The notes under the pieces are model-generated. The model was not told the DNA's origin and searched no databases. It was given only the letters and a program-made list of their open reading frames with translations. Made by a program: the position numbers and the translations under genes. From Certhia americana (lineage: Eukaryota; Chordata; Aves; Passeriformes; Certhiidae), in NCBI GenBank assembly GCA_018697195.1, contig CM031864.1, forward strand, positions 26,818,944 through 26,882,943: DNA of 64,000 nt, given 5' to 3'. How positions within the stretch are numbered: position 1 is the first letter of the stretch; each line of letters starts with the position of its first letter. This document shows positions 36,267 to 47,668 of the stretch, piece after piece.

Positions 36267-36423
36267 GAATCATGAAATCACAGAATTAAGAGTGGAAAGC
36301 ACCTCTGAGATCATCCAGCATGATGGATGATCATTATCAATCATTAGCCAGCATCACCACGAAGCTAGGTCTTCAAGTGCCCCATTCATACATTTGTTGA
36401 ACACTTCCAGGGGTGGTATGAGT
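36267..36423 (-). mobile_element. CR1 LINE 3'-end fragment
   Basis: The plus strand reads 'gaaatcacagaattaagagt', 'ggaaagcacctctgagatca', 'ccaccacgaagctagg'-like decayed sequence, 'caagtgccccattcatacat' and 'gaacacttccaggggtggta', i.e. the CR1 subfamily with 'cttccagggatggtgac' in reverse orientation. Confidence 0.85.
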
Positions 36424-36773
36424 TGGATCAAAATGCTTTCTGATCTTTACCTGCTCAAACAATCAGTGCAAAAGACCTTGGGTTAGAAACACCATTGGAG
36501 TCACTGACCTCAGGGCCAGAAGGGAAGATTCATCTCACTCCTGTGGATCAACCTTATGTATACATATTACTATACCCATCCGTTGTATGATTTGTCTGGA
36601 ATTCCTTCACCCCACTCCATCCTTCCACATTTCATCCTCTTTGTGTAGCAGAGGCTCTAAGTTGGGTGTGGGGACAGTAACAATGTCTCTATTTTGAGGC
36701 AGATGATGCATTAAGATTTGGTTGTAATGGCTTGAGTGCAGCAGTTCTGATAATCACAGTAACTGAAATGCAA

Positions 36774-36882
36774 AGAATCCCAGAATCCCAGAATAGGTTG
36801 GGTTTAAAGGAACCTTAAGGATCATCCTCTTCCACCCTCCCACTATGGGCAGGAACACCTTCGACCAGCCCAGGTTGCTCAG
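36774..36882 (-). mobile_element. CR1 LINE 3'-end fragment
   Basis: The plus strand shows 'atcccagaataggttgggtt', 'aaggaaccttaaggatcatc', 'cactatgggcaggaacacct' and 'accagcccaggttgctc'. It belongs to a different CR1 subfamily from the copy at 36267-36423, about 350 bases away, so the two are separate insertions. Confidence 0.9.
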
Positions 36883-37589
36883 AAATCATGTAAGTACAAT
36901 GTACATCAGTGAGTGACTTATCCAATTTAGGTCATATTTTGCCATTTCTTTCCATCACCACTTCTCATGGATGCTGGTATCATTGTTATTTTTTGTTAGG
37001 TTTCAAAATTTTACTGATTATTATATATTCCTCTTAATTATGAACATTAGTGTCAATTAGTATAGCAGCACTTACAGTGACATGAGGTCAGTGCCAAACT
37101 GTCATATCTGTTGTTCCCTAAAAAAAGTAATAATCAATTCATTGAAAACTACAAGCAGAAAAGCCATTTATATTACTGAGTAGAGGAATAAAATTAAATT
37201 TATTTGAAGTTTTAACTGATTTTTTCCTTTCAGTCACATCTCTCTCACACATTGAGCTGGTATTTATTTGGTTGCTTGGCTGCTTATTTTGCAGTGATAC
37301 AAGCAAACAAAACACACCTCAGTCAGTGAGGTGATGAAATTAATTGATGAGTGCTTGTACCTCAGTGCATTGCCAAAGGATTAACTTTTCATAACCTGAC
37401 AGGCAGAAAGACATTAATGTTATCAAAGCCTGTTTCTCAAATCCAAATGAGTGAAAAATATTGGTATTTTCTTCTTTCAAAACTCCAAAGACTTCCAGTG
37501 AAATTAAGCACTTGAATCGTAATCCTGTCCTGTTCTCTGATTGGGTAGGAGGTGGTTTGAATTTGTACTGATGAGGAGAGATAGTAAAG
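36883..37589. other. Unique DNA, nothing recognised
   Basis: AT-rich. The downstream half of a 131-aa minus frame (37340-37735) lies here after running out of the CR1 ORF2 fossil; this part has no LINE similarity. Confidence 0.5.
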
Positions 37590-38320
37590 AACAATTCCCT
37601 CAGGATTTTAGAATGTATCTCATCAGGTCCCACAGATTTATAGATGTTCAGGGTCCTCAGGTGCTCATGAACCTGATCTTTACTTACAGTGGGAGGGACT
37701 TTGCTACCCAAGCCCCCATCCTGCTGTCCAGCCACTTTCCAGAGGTGTGGAAAGAGAAGTTGCCATTGAAGACTGAAACAAAAAATTTGTTGAGCTCCTC
37801 AGCCTTCTCCTCTTCCATTTTTACTAGTTTCCCAGCCTTGTTTATCAAGGGGTGACACCTTCTTTGACCTTCCTTTCCTGGTTACCAGACCTGAAGAAGA
37901 CCTTCCTGTTATTCTTCGTGTCCCTTGCCAGGTTCATTTCCAGCTTTGCCTTCCTCAGCCCTCCCCAACACCAAATTTCATGCTTAGATTCTTCCCAGGC
38001 CACCTGTCCATGCTCTCACTGCCTGTCAGTTTGCTCCTGTTGCTTTAGTCTCACCAGCAGGTCTCTTCTCAGCCATCCTGGGCTCCTGCTCTCTTTTCTC
38101 CATATCTTGCTTCTGGGCATCACTGGCTCTGGCATTCCATGGAAGATTTTTATAAAGATCAGCCAGCTCTGTTCTGCTTCCCTGACCCTGAGGACAGCCT
38201 CCCAGGGGATTACATATATTATCTCTTTGAAGAGCTGAAGTTTGTTTTCCTAAAGCTCAGGGGCCTGACTTTAGTCCTTACCTGACCCCCAGGAGTGTGA
38301 ACTCCCGTAGTGCAGTGTGG
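37590..38320 (-). pseudogene. CR1 LINE ORF2 fossil (endonuclease-RT linker and start of RT)
   Basis: CR1 ORF2 encodes the endonuclease and reverse transcriptase that copy the element into the genome. On the minus strand the translation passes through KAEELNKFFVSVFNGN and then, in another frame, VSKDQVHEHLRTLNIYKSVG and PDEIHSKILREL, the conserved entry to the RT domain (family form with KSMGPDG and HPRVLREL). Upstream (toward 38320) the plus strand keeps reverse-complement CR1 features such as 'gaagaagaccttcctgttat' and 'agggcttt'-type linker sequence, but frames are broken repeatedly. RT catalytic motifs and the CR1 3' end are absent, so it cannot make a working protein. Non-CR1 sequence replaces it at about 37590. 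It is an internal remnant of an old copy. Confidence 0.8.
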
Positions 38321-39587
38321 CTCCAGGCTCCACGGATTAATAATATTGAATTATTGACAATTATAGTGCCCAGGGAACTGTGTAACCCCATGTGCAGAGC
38401 TTTACAAGCAGACATGGGATTAGTTAATTTAAAATATAGAAAGCAATGCAAACACATCTGAAGCAGCTCAGTGTTTTAAACAAGAAGGAAGTCTAAAGCT
38501 TTAGAAACTTCCAGGGAGTTCTTAAATTGCACTAAGATAACTATATTTTTCTAAATTTTTGTAATTAGCTTTTTTGCTGGACCTTTTGTTGAAAAAAATA
38601 CAGTTAATTTAATTTTTTAGGCATGCACTCAAAGAATTCTGAGACAAAACTGAAGTTAGAATACTCCACCATCAAGGAACAGACTTTTCACTTCATACAG
38701 TCCAGCCATCAATCCAGCACTGCCATTGTGACCCCTGAATCACTGAACACATCACCCAGTGCCAGATCCAGATGCCTCTCAAGCACTCAAGGTATGGTAA
38801 ATGCTGTGGGCCCCCAGCTTTCCCAAGGGTGGTTGCAAACTTACAGAAAATGGTTTTTATTTAGAGTATATACAGATGTTAAGCATGTTTTAAGCTCTCT
38901 GTGTTTTTTTACAATACTGTTTAGAGCATTCCTCCAGTCTAAATGAATAACAGAAGCCCTGAAAGGAGAAGAGGGTCAGCCTGGACATATCTGATATTAA
39001 TTTTCTGTTTAGCGATTACAGGCCTGTGCTAATTGCTTTCATCCATTTTCACAAGGAAGGAAAGACATGATTTAAGGGAAAATGAAAAATAAAAGCACAC
39101 AATACTAGTTATAAACTTTCTGGATTTACATTTAAAATGTGTTCAGTCTCATAATCCAATTATTTCCCCCTAGGAACAGGTGGTGTTCTGATCACTGAAT
39201 CTGTGATCAGGGCTCAGGGCTTTCAGAGCAGCCCTGCATGGACTAAAGGTTCTGAGTCTGTCGAGCTGGGTAAATGGAGGCTGGGAGCACATCATCTTTC
39301 ACTGACTGATGTGCTAAATTCCTCAGAGCACAACAAGTTAAGGACTAAGTAAATAATCGACTAGCTGTCAACCTTCCTGGTCATCCTCATGAAAGGGATT
39401 AGTGACAGCCAGGGGCCAGAGAAGTGAGTCATGCTTCTACAAATACCTTTTGAACCAGGACAAAAAACTCTCAGGGTTCACTTCTTCCATTTCAAAGCAG
39501 GGTTTAAGGCAATGGTGGTGCAGGAAAGGCTGGCTCTCTTCTTTCCTGTGCCTTTCCTAATTAATCTTTCATCACTGAAGAAAACAG
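38321..39587. other. Unique AT-rich DNA, nothing recognised
   Basis: A 107-aa plus frame (38623-38946) has no recognisable motif. A small perfect stem CTGATCAC...GTGATCAG lies near 39188-39211. Confidence 0.45.
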
Positions 39588-39631
39588 AATAAAAAAAAAA
39601 AAAAAAATAAAAAATTAAAAAAAAAAAAAAT
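39588..39631 (+). repeat. A-rich tract
   Basis: Runs of 17 and 14 A separated by T-containing interruptions. Simple repeat without a recognisable retroposon upstream. Confidence 0.85.
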
Positions 39632-42095
39632 AGTTTCTGTTACGCTGATTAAAAGAGGCAAGGGCTATATGGGACAGCAATTCCACAGATTTGGACAGCA
39701 GGATTCCATCTGGCTATGGAACCAATTATATTTGTATTTAAACAAATGTGTCAGACAGAAGGACCGGAAATTCTCTACATCTTTCTGGCAGCAAGTAGAA
39801 CTTGCTGATGAGCCTCTTATTGTTTGGTTTGTCTGATGACTTCTTTTATTAAATATTAGTTGTATCCAGAAAAAAAACCAACAACTTTGCACTTCTGTGC
39901 CGCACACATTGATCCCTTAATCCAAGTTCACTTTTATACACTGTGCTTTTTGCCACCTCCAAAATCAGACATCATTTCTGTGTCTGCTGACACTCTGCAC
40001 CTTGTTCTTCCTTCACAACTCATTCCAGCTTCAGAGCTCTTCCAGGCCCCTCACCTACTTTTAGACTGTAAGTGAAATATCTGTGTTTCATAGAAAAAGA
40101 TTTGGTATGGGTTATTTCCTAAGGTTTCACTTTCAGTGTGACAGCCCTTACAGTTCTTCACAAAGAAACAGTTCTTGTGGTCATTTTGAAGAAATTTATA
40201 TTCTACAAGCTGTCTGTAATTTCAATAGTTGTGATTTAATTATGAACTCCCCAAGAGCTCTCTGGGAAGTATAAATTCAAGCAGCACTTCTTATGACAAA
40301 GTGTTTCTTCCAGCATTTTCAGGCACTGTTTCCTTAATAAATTATAAAATATTTTATAAAGTTAAAATATCAAATATTTTCTAAAATAATTGCATTTGTG
40401 TATTTCCTAAATCACTGCAGTTTAAAAAGTTTACATACCCTGCTCTGGAAAGCATTATTTTCTGTGTCTCTAAGTAAAATTGAAAAAAATTCAGTTGCAG
40501 GTGTCCCTATGTTTTCCATTAAGTATATTTTAAAAATTTCTCAAAAAACGAAACAGGTGTTGCATTAAATGAATGGTGAGAAAAGGCACTTAAATTCTTG
40601 GAATTTTTAAAGTTTCTCTCTTAAATGTACAGCTACAAAACTGATTTTAACTCATGTGAGCTGCAAAAAGGGAAGCCATAGTAACTTTTTAAATGATTGT
40701 AAGACAGACTTAACATGACTAGTAGAGCTTCTGGAATATTTATTGTACAACCTGCTTGATGCTCATTGCCAAAACTATTCCTGTCCTCCTGTCAGTGTTC
40801 TTCAGGAATAACAGACCAGAAGTTGAGGTTTAGTTTTCAAATCAGTACCTGTGTTATACAAATCAGTGGCATAAAAACTGAGGCCTTGTTTAAAACAAGT
40901 TTTGTTCAGTCCTTGCTGCACAAGCTGCTCACATTTGCAGTCAGGAAGGCATTCAGTCCTTCATAATGATTGCTCACCTAGGTTCCTGTTCAAAACCACA
41001 AATTGTTTCCTTCTGCATTTACATTAATTGGAAAAAACAGAATGCAGCAAGTTTTCTTCCCGTTTTTCTTTATTTCTATATTTTTTTTTCCTTTGGGTAA
41101 AGTCTATTCAATAAGATTTGTAGAAAACAGATGTGATTCTACTTCAATGCATTCAGACTTAATCGCTTACTGAAATATTTGCATTACTTTGAATTTAGAA
41201 AATAAGCTTAAGCTGTTAATGGACTTTGAATAGAAAGATACAATGAATCTCAGTCTTCACTGTTTCCTACTAATTACTAATTCTGTTTCCATAAGAAGGT
41301 TTAATGTTTCTGCCTAAAATTAACTGCATGCCTTCTAGAATGTGTATTTAAAAGACCTCCTGCTGCTGCAGTATAATTTTATTTTGTAGAATTCTTGTGA
41401 ACATGAAACATTACTTGTGCATCTTTGGATAATGGAAAGTCCCTGGTATATACAAACACAAGCATGTACACACAGTCATAAATATATATATATATGTATA
41501 TATATATGTGTACATATATATTCCACCTGGAGATAAGGGGTTCAGCCCCTGCAAAATTGAAATATTAAATTAATTTCAAAGCATTTTGGATCGCTTTATG
41601 AATAGCATTTTGCTTTCCTTTTCTTAGCTAGCATATGAACAAGTCATGTTATAGCTGAGTCACCCAAATGTCATTTAGGAAATGGCTATGATGACTCATT
41701 TTCCAAGAAATATCAGATAGCCACACTTCTGTCAGTAAACCTTTTCTCTTTGGACCAAACTGATTCTTTTTATCTAGAAATCAGTGGAAAGTAGATGGAG
41801 TTATGTGTCCTGTTTGTACAATGAAAGGAATCCAGACTCCACAGTAGACACAATATGTATTTACTCATCCAGTGCAGATTTGGATGTAGCTTTTAGTCCA
41901 AGTGTGTGAAACTGCTAAAGAAATGTTCCTAAATATCTCAAACACTTATGAATATGTTGCCAGAAAGACCCCCCCAAAATACTGTTGTCTGCTCTTTCTG
42001 TTATCTGCCTTTCCCATTTGCCTTTAGCCTTTGGGTCTCTCTCACTGGTCATTGGCATTGGGAAAACTTTAGATGGTGTTTGCCAAATAGAAAGA
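39632..42095. other. Unique AT-rich DNA with one (TA)n microsatellite
   Basis: Alternating TA/TG sequence at 41481-41522 (TATATATG units) is the only repeat seen. No dispersed element or gene. AAAGA at 42091-42095 is the proposed left TSD of the next LTR. Confidence 0.5.
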
Positions 42096-42546
42096 TGAAG
42101 TCCCTTGGTTCTAGCCCAGATAATTTAACTGGTAGCTTCCTTGGACACCCACCCTCAGCGACTTTGATGAGAGAGACCATGCTAATTTGGTCACCTGGAA
42201 ACAGAACTTTAATAAGGAAAAAATAACAACCAAGACAGCACAGTACAAGGGTCGGACCGAAAAAACGCGGGATCCGGGGTAACAGCGGTTTTTATGCACG
42301 TAGGAAAGAACGGGGTTAAGGCAGGGATCCAAGGGGACAATCCAATGAGGGAAAGTGATTGGGAATATGGAAAATATTGTGGCAGAAAATAACCAATGAC
42401 AATAATGAGAACTGAGAACTTTCCAGCAACAATTTTCATATATCAAATGAGGTATTCAGGGGTGGGTCTTAGCTCACCCTGACTGAGAAGGGCCTTCCCA
42501 TGGCTTAAAGCCAAGGTCCTTACCCTCCTCCATGGAGCAGACCCCA
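42096..42546 (-). mobile_element. Solo LTR of an endogenous retrovirus with a promoter-like core
   Basis: Minus-strand promoter layout: CCAAT elements (plus-strand TCCAAT near 42341-42346 and ACCAATG near 42392), a TATA-like GCATAAAAA (plus-strand 42288-42296), a CpG-rich start region (42250-42290) and a poly(A) signal ATTAAA (plus-strand TTTAAT, 42208-42213) about 80 bp downstream. Best edges are TG at 42096 and CA at 42546, flanked by AAAGA (42091-42095 and 42547-42551); a 5-bp TSD in purine-rich sequence is only moderate evidence. No coding retroviral sequence is attached. The 111-aa and 92-aa frames in it overlap on opposite strands. Confidence 0.65.
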
Positions 42547-42805
42547 AAAGAAAGTACTCCAAAATCCTTAGAAATTATTTGGGCCTGTGCCGAGCCCAGT
42601 TTGCCTGGGTGGAGCTCAAGCTATTTACTGTGGAATGGTGTATGATCCATGCATATCCGTGAGTTTCTTTGTGTTCTGGCACACAACTCCACCCAAGGTC
42701 CTGTTGGGAAGTCGAGAGGCAGTTACAAGTTTCATCTTGTCCCAAACCCCCTGTGCTCAATCTAATTCTGTCTTCCAAATCCATGGTAGATTTCTTTCTC
42801 ACGTT
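42547..42805. other. Unassigned DNA between an LTR and a CR1
   Basis: GC-richer than the surroundings. A 75-aa minus frame and a 78-aa plus frame share the bases; neither is recognisable. It could be an extra part of the neighbouring retroviral insertion or plain flank. Confidence 0.35.
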
Positions 42806-43038
42806 AGGTTAGATACTACATAGGAAATTTTTCCCTCTAAGGGTGGTGGGGCCCTGACACAGGGTGCCCAGAGAACCTGCGGCTGCCTCTGGATCCCTGG
42901 AATTGTCACAGGCCAGGTTGGATAGGGCTTGTAGCAACCTGGGATAGTGGAAATGTCTCTGCCCATGGCAGGGGTGGCACTGCATAAGCCCTAAAACTCC
43001 TTCCAACCCAAGCTGTTCCATGATTCTTTGATTACGTG
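42806..43038 (+). mobile_element. CR1 LINE 3'-end copy (~230 bp)
   Basis: Plus strand in order: 'ggttagatactacataggaa', 'ccctctaagggtggtggggc', 'acagggtgcccagagaacct', 'ctctggatccctggaattgt', 'ggccaggttggatagggctt', 'gcaacctgggatagtggaaa', 'tgcccatggcaggggtggca' and 'ctccttccaacccaagctgt', with 'gattctttgatta' at the terminus. Confidence 0.92.
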
Positions 43039-45147
43039 AATGTAACCCCTAAAAGACACAGTTTGCAGGAAGGCTTTCTGTGTAATTCTTTTATCTGCAT
43101 TATAATTAGGTTTTTCTTCAGTTGAAACAACTGCTTGGATACTCCTTAATTTGTTAAGGGCCAGCAGCAAATCAGCAAATTCGCAGCTTCACACACATAG
43201 TGAGTTCCCTTTACCTCTTAATATGATCTGTGCATGTAAAACATACCAGCAGCACCCTTGTGCCGTCTCTAGAACTCATTTCAGTTCTTGGTGAACTAAT
43301 TTCAATTACTAATCCAGAAGGCATCTACTCCAGGAAAACAAAGCAAAACAGGAAATTGATGCTGTTTTTTGAACCATGTAAATGACTTTTAATTTGAATG
43401 TAACAGATCAGCAAGAGAATTTTTTTTTAATTGAAAAATAAGACTGATTTATGATCTTCTTTCATTGCTACTTTTCTGGTTTGGGTTTTTTTTTTTTTTT
43501 TTTTCCCACTGTCACAATATGGAAGTATTGTGAATTTAACTACATAAATTCTGATGAACAATTTTGTCCATGAATATGTAGGAAAATCCATGAGATTTTT
43601 TCACACTGTGTAATATTCAATAGAGCTCTGATATTTTCTTTTCTTTTACTAAAGATGACAGTGTCTATCAAATCCAAAGAGACAAAATTTTTTCCTGTAA
43701 GAGAAAGGTTGGTTAGCAAAGACAAAATCCTACCAGGAAAAGCCTCTCAGTAAAGCACAGTTGTATAATGATCTAGCTGCTCATTTCTCATTATTTATGC
43801 AGCCTCATTGTTTTCTAAAAGTCACATGTGGATAATTTTTTTCTTTTTAAATATCATATCTTTCTCCATTGTTCCTAGGACGCATTTTAATGCAGATAAT
43901 GGAATTTCAATTAATTCTGTTTATGTCGTTCCAGATTATAGTTGCTTACTACTGCTGATGTGGGCCTGTCACTACTCACACCCTGCCTCATATTCAGCTT
44001 TGTGCCACCAATTTTAAGCCTTGTATGAACACTATCCATTTATTACTCATAGGAAATTTTCCAGGAAGGTGCCATAGCAGGTTCCCTAAAGCCTGGTTCT
44101 CTTTGAGAAATACTGTGCTCTTATATCAGCTTGTGCTGTTGGAAGGCAAATAAAAATTATTTCAAAGAAAATGAAACTAGTCGTAGAAGGTTATTATAAT
44201 AAATTTAGGTGGTTTTTTAAATTCTCAAATAATGAGAATTGGATTCCTAAATAAAATAGAGATTATGAGCCCCAGGGTTTCTGCTGCCAACTTTGCCATG
44301 GTTAAGTTACTGCAAAAGACTATGTAATGTTAAGCTGAGATCTAAACCCAAGAATCGTCCAGTGCTCAGAAAATAAAACTGATAGAAACTTTGTGGACTA
44401 CCCACTGATGCTGTAAAATATCCTGGAAGAGAAGCTGGGGCAGGAATTTGGATATTAATGGCAGAATCCATATCATTACATCTGGATCCTGTTGCTCTGG
44501 AATTGAGAACTCCTTTTCCCACTGTCATGCAGGGGGAATCCTTTCAGTAATTAAATGTTTTCTGCACGTTAGCAGAGAGAACTTAAAGCACAATGAAGTG
44601 GCAATGAAGAAGAATCCACTTTCTCTGTCAGCTTAGATCTTGAAAATACCTTCCTGCCACAACTGCTTGAAAGGGAATTGAGCCTGTTAAAAGGAGCAGA
44701 GGTAGAATCTATTGAAATTCCTTAGTCAGAATTGAAATTCCAAAAGTAGACTTGTAACAAAGGGCACTTCTTGTGAGAGGATTAAAAACTGAAAAAGCTT
44801 TTTTGATATGACATTTCTGTTCAAAAATACCTACAGATATTTTAAAGAAGACAAACTACGTTATTATTAGGATTACAATGGCCACCTCAAAAAATATGTC
44901 ACTCATTTATCTTATAGAAAGATAGATAGGAATGGAGTGGTGTTCTTACATTTTCCTTAGGGATGCTGTGACTCTGTGCTTGCCTCTGTTCATTATGGCA
45001 GCTAATTAGCACAACCTATCTTGATTGGAAAAAATGAAAGCTTTTGTTAAAATACATTTATTCTGTTCAGAACTTATTTTATACTGCATCAGAAAAAGGT
45101 GATTGCAACATTTAAGAAACTTGCTGTTTCAGGTTCATAAAATCTTC
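43039..45147. other. Unique DNA with a (T)19 run
   Basis: A T homopolymer lies at 43486-43504. Frames reach only 60-75 aa and have no known motif. No dispersed repeat recognised. Confidence 0.5.
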
Positions 45148-45250
45148 ATGAAATGGTTTGTTTTGGAAAGGACATCAAAGCCCATTCAGTGCCACCCCTT
45201 GCCCTGAGTAGGGGCAACTTCCACTATCCCAGAGCGCTCTACACCTTAAC
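45148..45250 (-). mobile_element. CR1 LINE 3'-end fragment
   Basis: The plus strand shows 'gaaatggtttgttttggaaa', 'gacatcaaagcccattcagt', 'ccttgccctgagtaggggca' and 'acttccactatcccagagcg', a diverged reverse-complement CR1 tail. Confidence 0.82.
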
Positions 45251-45439
45251 CTGGATCTTAAATAAGTTTATACATCACTCCTGCCTTGCACATAATAAAC
45301 AAAGCAATTCTCAAACCATCCCAGGAAGCTTCAGTGTTTCAGTAGGAGTGTGCTAGAAATGGATTACCCCATCTAGTCTGTTCACCTGGCAAAACTGAGA
45401 CACAGAATTTGCTCAGTCACAGTCAGTCATACATTGTAG

Positions 45440-45665
45440 GCCACGCAGTTTGTGGTGATTGGGAATGGGGCTGTGGCCAAGCCTCATCCCTAATGGGCTA
45501 CAGCTGTGTAAGGCAGGTGAGCAGTGTTGAAGGTAAAGAGGCATGGAATGCTGAGGGGTATGGACCAATCACAGAAGAGTAGGGAGGGCACACAGGTGTG
45601 ATGCATGTAAAATGAATGCTATAAAGGTTGTACAGAAGTCAATATAGTGCTTGTTCTTAGAACCA
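45440..45665 (+). mobile_element. Putative LTR-like element with CCAAT and TATA boxes
   Basis: CCAAT (GACCAATCAC, about 45563-45572) lies some 50 bp upstream of CTATAAAGG (about 45619-45627), followed by a start-site-like segment and a T-rich end. A likely left edge is TGTGGTGATT at 45451. The region is GC-richer than its flanks and resembles avian LTR U3 sequence, but no TSD was found, so class and edges are open. A unique promoter-like sequence is an alternative. Confidence 0.4.
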
Positions 45666-47179
45666 TTTACAGTGTTGTTTTTTTGTTTTCCTTCAGTAAA
45701 TTGGTAGCAATCATTTAAGAAAAAAGATCTAACTTGATTTCCTTTAAATCACAAACTAATAAATTTCACTAAGCTGTTCCCAGGAATGTAGTAGTTCTGA
45801 TAGTAAAAGTAGAAGATAATTTATGCTTTGTTCTTTGTTTGTAAAACCCTACTTTTTTTCCCTTTAAAGAGAGAATCAGTATTTATTTAGGGAAATTCCT
45901 GTGTAGGTACAAAATCCTGTTTTCTCACTTTTGAACTGACTCAGCCTCTGACATTCTCGTCTGACTTCCTCCATAACAAGTAGCTCTAAGAACTCTTCCC
46001 AGTGATTTTTAGAGTAAAGGGATTTGCATTTTTTTCAGCTATGCAAGGCAATAATATTAGGAATTATAACTATGGTAAAGTAAGAGCAAGTCTGTAGGGA
46101 AAAAAATCCATTCTTCATTTAAAAGCTCCACTACACTTAAATTTCATTCGGTGAGCTATTCTAGTGGTAAAAACCCACTTGCCACAAAAAAATTCCAACC
46201 AAAAATTACCACACCCTCCCTCCAACCAAAATCATTATTTTCATTATTAAAATTCTTTTTTCCCCCCCTATTTCATATCATTACCAGCAGCCTGCATTAA
46301 CATACAGCTGTTCTAAGGCGAGAAAGGGAGCAACCTGCACAGCTCCTGCATCAGATGAGAAAGGAATTAAGTTTGATGAATGCTGTTTATATCTCACTAG
46401 CAGCCCTAAAGGCATCTCATAATTTTGTAATAAGAAAATATTTCCCTGTCAAGAGCCATTAACATCTGTTTTTTGAAAAGTTTAGGCATTACATGCTTTG
46501 TCTGACAGCTCAATGTAGTACAGCTTGATGGATAACTGAAGGAAAGGCTTGAAAGGTCTCCAAATGAAGTTCCAAATTCAATGAAAAATGCTGAAGTGAA
46601 GCACCATTATAAATATAAATCATCTAATTGTAAACCAAATCAAGGCATCTTCTTGGTTTGGTTCATTTTAGTGATGTTTAAGGAACAAGGGGATTACAAG
46701 ACCTCAGCCCCTTCTCTGCATCTCATTGTTAGAGTTGCTCCTTCTACCTCATGGATTGTCAAGGTTTCAGCTGTTAACTACAGTGACATTTGGAAATATC
46801 TACTGCAAAATTAATTCAAAAGTATTCATTAGAATAGAAAAGTTCTACTGTGGACTGAAATTTAACTTGTGGGTTTTGGTCCTTAATGAGGTTTGGAAGT
46901 GAATTTTTTTTGTACAGCAAGAAAGAGGTTGAAGAATATATTCCTCTAATGAAAAACAGTTTGTAATTTTAGATGCTTTAGAAAATTGTTTAGCAAATAG
47001 ACTCAAAACCCAGGATTTTTGCTGCATCCCAATCAAGTGTGTGTCCTAAGTCTGGCTTGGGGGAGCAAGTAGTGCAGGCTGAGTTTTGATGCAAGGCAGA
47101 TGTACAAGAGATGATGTGAGGACAGATGACAGAGAGTGAGAAATACATGGATATATAGGGATAATGTTAGAAAAGCAAG
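45666..47179. other. Unique AT-rich DNA, nothing recognised
   Basis: No dispersed repeat or plausible gene. The longest frame is 77 aa (plus, 46581-46814). Confidence 0.5.
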
Positions 47180-47470
47180 AGATCAGCTGGAGCTGAAATT
47201 CATAAGGGTTTCAAGGTCAAGAAGAGCTGTTACTGCTCCATCATCACTAGAAGAATGAACAAGGGAAATAATGGCTTGCTGGGAACAGGGAGGGTGATTT
47301 AGTGCCAGAAGACAGAGATAATAAATGCCTTCTAAACTCTGGGGCTCACTTCCAAGGTCGCACAGCCTTTTGTGCCTGGAGACGGAGTTCAGGAGGACAG
47401 GAGCTTCCAGCAGTGGGAGAGGAGATACTCAAGCAGGAATCTTGTCAGAAGCTCAAGATAGGTTGCACTG
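47180..47470 (+). pseudogene. Probable CR1 LINE ORF2 fossil
   Basis: In plus orientation one frame reads KSCYCSIITRRMNKGNNGLL, resembling the CR1 linker form KKGFYRYISSKRK...GPLL, then EIINAF (family ..EVLNAFF..), followed by a shifted 'GDGVQEDRSFQQ'-type stretch. Stops and shifts interrupt it, so it is non-functional. Similarity is judged by eye at the protein level and is weaker than at 37590-38320. Its right end abuts a truncated LTR. Confidence 0.45.
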
Positions 47471-47514
47471 AAGCACCGAGAGAGAAGGATGGCTGCTGTC
47501 ATGGCAACAGCCAT

Positions 47515-47668
47515 CACTCTTTGTCAACTCTCACACTTTGCTTTATTCAACTGTCTTTGTCTTGACCCAGGAGGGCTTTTTCCAAGTTTTATTCCCACTC
47601 CCCATGTTCGGTGAAGAGGTAAGTGATAGGGTATCAGCTGGTGTCCAGCAAGGGTCAAGCCCACCACA
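47515..47668 (+). mobile_element. 3' fragment of an avian ERVL-like LTR
   Basis: Reads 'ttattcaactgtctttgtct', 'tgacccaggagggctttttc', 'gaagaggtaagtgatagggt', 'agctggtgtccagcaagggt' and ends 'caagcccaccaca', the U5 end of the ERVL-like LTR family found at 30521-31240. The promoter half is absent. GCCAT occurs on both sides (47510-47514 and 47669-47673), which would be odd for a 5'-truncated LTR and may be chance. Confidence 0.7.
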
